Positions 60,612 to 64,000 of a stretch of DNA of 64,000 nt are shown here, piece by piece (the stretch's first letter is position 1; every line of letters starts with the position of its first letter). The stretch comes from Streptomyces sp. WMMB303 (lineage in GTDB: Bacteria; Actinomycetota; Actinomycetes; Streptomycetales; Streptomycetaceae), in contig NZ_JARKIN010000001.1 of the NCBI RefSeq assembly GCF_029351045.1, positions 4,266,501 to 4,330,500 of the forward strand. Direction: 5' to 3'. The notes beneath the pieces are model-generated. The model was not told the origin of the DNA. It worked only from the letters and a program-made list of their open reading frames with translations, and ran no database searches. A program made the position numbers and the translations under genes.

Positions 60612-60815
60612 TCAGGCGGGGGTGATGTTCTCCGCCTGGGGGCCCTTCTGGCCCTGGGTGACGTCGAAGTTCACCTTCTGGCCTTCCTGGAGCTCACGGA
60701 AGCCCTGGGCGTTGATGTTCGAGTAGTGCGCGAAGACGTCGGCGCCGCCGCCGTCCTGCTCGATGAACCCGAAGCCCTTTTCCGAGTTGAACCACTTCAC
60801 GGTGCCGGATGCCAT
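60612..60815 (-). CDS. Cold-shock protein (CspA family)
   Basis: A 67-residue single-domain nucleic-acid chaperone. Both RNP motifs are intact, KGFGFIEQ (RNP1) and DVFAHYS (RNP2), in the normal CSD frame MASGTVKWFNSEKG...NITPA. It binds single-stranded RNA and DNA. ATG 60813-60815 follows GAAGGAGA. The upstream region to 60996 holds the laccase terminator and a leader of at least 90 bases, suitable for the post-transcriptional control common in csp genes. Confidence 0.96.
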   Translation of the reverse strand: MASGTVKWFNSEKGFGFIEQDGGGADVFAHYSNINAQGFRELQEGQKVNFDVTQGQKGPQAENITPA

Positions 60816-60908
60816 GTTCTTCTCCTTCAGGGTGGCTGGGAGTCGCACACCTCGTGCGCTCCGCGTCGCCGCAATGACCCCCATCCAGAGAAGCTCCGGA
60901 AAACAGAA

Positions 60909-60936
60909 CGCGCCCGAGCCACAAAGCTCAGGCGCG
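60909..60936 (-). terminator. Rho-independent terminator of the laccase gene
   Basis: On the minus strand an 11-bp hairpin (60909-60919 with 60926-60936, one G-U pair) is followed directly by TTCTGTTTT. It is the only hairpin in the window with a clear T-run. It lies 60 bases after the laccase stop and 93 bases before the cold-shock start, so it could also act as an attenuator in that leader. Confidence 0.8.
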
Positions 60937-60996
60937 CACACGTATGGGTACCAAAACTGCAACGTCTTCACAGTACCACGGCCGGGGTCGGCGCCG

Positions 60997-61989
60997 TCAC
61001 CCGTGACCCTCGTGACCGGGCACGGTGCCGTCGGGTTTGGCGACGAGCAGCAGCCCCGCCATCCCCATGTCGGAGTGACTCTGGACGTGGCAGTGGTACA
61101 TCCACGCGCCCGCTCCGGATCCCTCCCCGGCCAGGATCTGGAAGCCGAAGGAGTCCCCGGGGCCGGTGATCCTGTTGTCGATGACCGGGGTGGTGTCGTC
61201 CGGGCCCGCCAGCATGCCGGTGCGGTTGTCGGCCCAGCGGTGGGCGTGCATGTGGAAGGTGTGGTAGTACTCACCGTGCGTGATCATGATGATCTCGACG
61301 CGGTCGCCCACGGTGGCCTCGAAGTCGGGCCCCTCGTCGAGGTTGTTGATGGTCATGTCGTTGAAGACGATGGTGAACTGCCGGTCCGGGTCGGGCAGGA
61401 TGTCGCCCTCGCGGCGCACGACGACCGGGCCGTAGAGGCCGTTGCGGATCCCTCCCGTGCCGTGGTCGGTACCGACGACGTGGTCGTGGTAGTGCCAGTA
61501 GCCGGCGCTGCCGGGGCGCCAGGTGCCGTCCTTGCGGCGGCCGGGGGCGTGGGTGCGCCAGGTGTAGGTGCGCTTGCCGCCCGGCTCGACGTGGCTCTTG
61601 TTCATCCTGGTGCCGTCGCTGGCGATGTCGTAGTCCACGCCGTGCGGGTGGAGGCTGGCCGCGACGTCCATGGTGTTCTCGAACTCGACGTGCAGGGTGT
61701 CGCCCTCGATCAGTTCGATCAGCGGTCCGGGAACGGTGGCCTTCCCCTTCTCCAGGCCGTAGCCCATCCTGCCGTCGGGGAGCTTCTCCACGTACATCTT
61801 CATCCGCCGGGTCGCACCGCCCTTGCCCGCGCGGCGGATGGCTGCGGAGCGGGCCGGTGCCGCCTGCGCCGAGGGGGCGGCCGCCGTCAGCGCGCTCCCG
61901 CCGACCGCGGCGACCGTGCCCGAGGCCAGCAGACCTCTGCTGAAGGAGCGGCGGGTGTGGGTGCTGGAGTTTCGGGTTTCTCGGGTCAT
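60997..61989 (-). CDS. Two-domain multicopper oxidase (small laccase)
   Basis: A 330-residue secreted small laccase, close to Streptomyces SLAC in length and motifs. Twin-arginine signal TRRSFSRGLLASG with cleavage near SAQA/APA. Copper ligands: SLHPHG, WHYHDH, HTFHMHAHRW (the usual Gly is Ala) and HCHVQSHSDM, giving complete type 1, 2 and 3 sites. It works as a trimer oxidising phenols outside the cell. ATG 61987-61989 was preferred because the longer frame has no signal peptide. Divergent from the ThuA/PQQ gene and ended by a T-run terminator. Confidence 0.94.
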   Translation of the reverse strand: MTRETRNSSTHTRRSFSRGLLASGTVAAVGGSALTAAAPSAQAAPARSAAIRRAGKGGATRRMKMYVEKLPDGRMGYGLEKGKATVPGPLIELIEGDTLHVEFENTMDVAASLHPHGVDYDIASDGTRMNKSHVEPGGKRTYTWRTHAPGRRKDGTWRPGSAGYWHYHDHVVGTDHGTGGIRNGLYGPVVVRREGDILPDPDRQFTIVFNDMTINNLDEGPDFEATVGDRVEIIMITHGEYYHTFHMHAHRWADNRTGMLAGPDDTTPVIDNRITGPGDSFGFQILAGEGSGAGAWMYHCHVQSHSDMGMAGLLLVAKPDGTVPGHEGHG

Positions 61990-62131
61990 CGCTCTCGATC
62001 TCCCCCGGGGGCGTGTGGCCAATGGAGTGCTGAACGGTGCGCCGCGCGATGCGAGTTGCAGGGGACGGTAGCGCCGGAGACAGTGTTTATCCACACCCAG
62101 GACAAAGTTCGTCGAATTGCGGTCATAGCCC

Positions 62132-62160
62132 TTGGCGAACCGCCGAAAGAGGTCTAGCTT
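62132..62160 (+). promoter_or_regulatory. Candidate promoter of the ThuA/PQQ gene
   Basis: TTGGCG (62132-62137), a 17-base spacer and TAGCTT (62155-62160), 38 bases before the ATG. The region between the divergent laccase and this gene is AT-richer from 62080 to 62165. Confidence 0.45.
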
Positions 62161-62198
62161 CTGCCACGTTTCGGTGACAGAAGAGGGGTGGATCACGC

Positions 62199-64000
62199 AT
62201 GCGGCTCCAACCGCACCCAAAACGGGCGAGACCCCGACGCAGGAGGATCGCCGCGCTGCTGGCCGGCGCGCTCGCCGCCGGGCTGCTCGGCGCCCCCGCA
62301 CTGGCGGCACCACCGCCGGGAGCGCCCGCGCCCAAGCTGGCGCTGCCGAGTCCGCCGGGCGGTGAGGACGTCCGGGTCCTGGTGTTCCACGGCGCGACGG
62401 GCGAGGAGTCCCCCACCGTCGACGCCGCGATCGAGGCCATCGAGAAGATCGGACAGCAGGGCCCGGCCCAGGAGCACTTCACCATCCGCGCGACCGACGA
62501 CCCGGCGATCTTCACCAAGCCGCGGCTCGGCCGCTTCAACGCCGTGGTCTTCCTGACCGGCGACGGCGACGTGCTCGACCCGGCACAGGAGGCCGGCCTG
62601 GAGAGCTTCATGGAGGCGGGCGGCGGCTTCCTCGGCGTCCACGACGCCGCGCGTGCCGAGCCGTACTCGGAGTGGTTCACCGGCCTGATCGGTGCCCGTC
62701 CGGCCGAGCACAGCCCGGCGAAGGTGCAGCGGGCCACCGTGGAGGTCGGCGACCGGCAGCACCCGGCGACCAAGGATCTGCCCGTCGAGTGGACACGTCC
62801 CGACCGGTGGCTCAACTGGCGGGAGAATCCCTCCGGAAAGGTGCACACCGTCGCGCGGCTGCGCACCACCACCTACGACGGCGGCGCGGACGCCGGCGGC
62901 TGGGACCACCCGGTCTCCTGGTGCCGCGACTACGACGGCGGACGCTCCTTCTACACGTCCATGGGCGGGACCGCTGCCGGCTTCGCGGAGACCGACTTCC
63001 GCACTCATCTGCGGGGTGCCCTGATGTGGACGACGCGGCTGGCCCGCGCCGACTGCCAGGCGGCCATCTCCGCCAACTACGAGGCGAAGCGGCTCACCGA
63101 GCCCAACCAGCCCGGGCAGTCCGACCAGATCGGCGAGCCGCACGGCGTGGTCACCGCGAAGGACGGCCGGGTCTTCTACATCGGACGCGGCGGCGGCGAC
63201 GCCTCCCAGCCGGTGGTCACCGACTGGGACGACCCCGACATCGGCAAGGGCAAGGGCCAGGTGCACATCTGGGACCCGAAGACGGAACAGGTCACCCTGG
63301 CCGGCGAACTGACGGTCTTCGGCAACAAGGGCGGCGGCGGCGAACTGGTCAAGAACGAGGAGGGGCTGCTCGGCATCGAACTGGACCCGGACTTCGCCCG
63401 CAACGGCTGGGTCTATCTGCACTACACGCCGCACAGCGAGATCAACCGCGACACACACATGGCGAAGCGGCGCGTCTCCCGGTTCACACTGGACCAGGAG
63501 ACCGACAGGCTGGACCTGGGTTCGGAGAAGGTGCTGCTCGAGTGGCCGGTGCAGATCCACAGCTGCTGCCACGCGGGCGGCGGCATGGCCTGGGACTCCG
63601 AGGACAACCTCTACATCGCCACGGGTGACAACAACTCCTCGCAGTACAGCGACGGCTACTCGGGGAACAATCCGGAGCCGGACTTCAAGGGCGTCTCGTT
63701 CGCCGACGCGCGCCGTACGGCGGGTAACACCAACAATCTCAACGGCAAGATCCTGCGCATCCACCCCGAGGACGACGGCACCTACACCCTCCCCGAGGAC
63801 AACCTGTTCACCGGTGAGGAGACCGACGAGGGCGGCGGCAAGACCCGGGGCGAGATCTATGTGATGGGGGTCCGCAATCCGGCGCGGATCGCCGTCGACA
63901 AAGAGACCGACACGCTCTACGCGGGCTGGGTCGGCCCGGACGCGCAGACCCCGAGCCCGACCTGGGGCCCGGCCAAGTACGACACCTTCGCCAGGATCAC
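62199..64000 (+). CDS. Secreted ThuA-like / PQQ-dependent sugar dehydrogenase-type protein (partial, cut by window edge)
   Basis: The first 600 residues of a secreted protein. A signal peptide has the basic RRRRI followed by a hydrophobic Ala/Leu core and cleavage near PALA/APP (about 45). Residues ~60-290 are a ThuA-like domain (VRVLVFHGATGEESP, VVFLTGDGDVLD, GFLGVHDAARAE, VSWCRDYDGGRSFYTSMG). Residues ~310-600 begin a six-bladed glucose/sorbosone-dehydrogenase-like propeller (EEGLLGIELDPDF, VYLHYTP, HSCCHAGGGMAWDSEDNLYIATGDN, GKILRIHPEDDG, VRNPARIAVD). Such fusions oxidise extracellular sugars. The frame is open at the edge. Confidence 0.9.
   Translation, partial: MRLQPHPKRARPRRRRIAALLAGALAAGLLGAPALAAPPPGAPAPKLALPSPPGGEDVRVLVFHGATGEESPTVDAAIEAIEKIGQQGPAQEHFTIRATDDPAIFTKPRLGRFNAVVFLTGDGDVLDPAQEAGLESFMEAGGGFLGVHDAARAEPYSEWFTGLIGARPAEHSPAKVQRATVEVGDRQHPATKDLPVEWTRPDRWLNWRENPSGKVHTVARLRTTTYDGGADAGGWDHPVSWCRDYDGGRSFYTSMGGTAAGFAETDFRTHLRGALMWTTRLARADCQAAISANYEAKRLTEPNQPGQSDQIGEPHGVVTAKDGRVFYIGRGGGDASQPVVTDWDDPDIGKGKGQVHIWDPKTEQVTLAGELTVFGNKGGGGELVKNEEGLLGIELDPDFARNGWVYLHYTPHSEINRDTHMAKRRVSRFTLDQETDRLDLGSEKVLLEWPVQIHSCCHAGGGMAWDSEDNLYIATGDNNSSQYSDGYSGNNPEPDFKGVSFADARRTAGNTNNLNGKILRIHPEDDGTYTLPEDNLFTGEETDEGGGKTRGEIYVMGVRNPARIAVDKETDTLYAGWVGPDAQTPSPTWGPAKYDTFARI

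Noticed and set aside
1..64000. CRISPR arrays, insertion sequences, prophage, tRNA/rRNA genes
   Set aside because: None was recognised on reading both strands. There are no regularly spaced repeats, transposase motifs, attachment-site duplications or cloverleaf candidates. A covariance-model scan would settle small RNAs.

Overview
The window is high-GC actinobacterial chromosome, almost certainly Streptomyces or a close relative. The evidence is a very strong G/C third-position bias, a complete cvn conservon (sensor kinase, roadblock protein, DUF742 protein, GTPase) followed by two P450s, a two-domain small laccase with a twin-arginine signal, GTG/TTG starts, 4-base start/stop overlaps, and rare TTA codons. 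I saw no rRNA, tRNA, CRISPR array, IS element or prophage structure. Most of the window reads as core or near-core chromosome with small accessory modules.

Left part (1-16.7 kb). It opens with the two squalene-forming genes of a hopanoid locus (hpnD, cut by the edge, and hpnC). A TetR/MMPL exporter pair diverges from a palindromic operator. A strong bidirectional hairpin then separates the exporter from a seven-gene, leftward, tightly overlapping operon (4.8-11.9 kb). That operon encodes a CDP-alcohol phosphotransferase/DUF5941 fusion, a cytidylyltransferase-type NTP transferase, a glycerol-1-phosphate-dehydrogenase-like enzyme, a second CDP-alcohol phosphotransferase lacking the usual fourth Asp, a GT2 glycosyltransferase and a TagGH-type ABC exporter. 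galE diverges from it. The inferred job is synthesis and export of a phosphodiester-linked glycopolymer or glycolipid built from a CDP-activated polyol. This is the most system-like part of the window. Then come idi, an anti-sigma-type ATPase, an enoyl-CoA hydratase and an SCO6745-type protein.

Middle (16.8-31 kb). tex, a lipoprotein and a nitroreductase are followed by an ABC-F ribosome-protection gene. Its leader has a WblC/WhiB7-like promoter, a three-codon upstream ORF, and a downstream sequence exactly complementary to that ORF's Shine-Dalgarno, which together resemble ribosome-mediated attenuation. A ROK repressor diverges from a pair of (alpha/alpha)6 glycosidases (GH63-like and glycogen-debranching-like). 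A D-amino-acid-oxidase-type flavoenzyme and a secreted M1 aminopeptidase follow.

Right part (31-64 kb). An MpaB-type protein faces the conservon cvnABCD-CYP157-CYP154. Two of these genes appear frameshifted, and the CYP157-like enzyme has ExxW instead of ExxR. Next is a fatty-acid/branched-acid catabolic block: acyl-CoA synthetase with two adjacent TTA codons, MerR regulator, FadB-like, thiolase, acyl-CoA dehydrogenase and AMACR-like CoA transferase. An aga/gat-like amino-sugar or ketose-phosphate operon (SIS isomerase, class II aldolase, DeoR) follows. The rest is a mixture: a CoA transferase, small membrane proteins, an unsecreted GH25 muramidase, OsmC, an Fpg/Nei glycosylase, a saccharopine-dehydrogenase-like reductase, a VOC protein, a YchJ protein, lactate permease, cold-shock protein, small laccase, and a secreted ThuA/PQQ sugar-dehydrogenase-like protein cut by the right edge.
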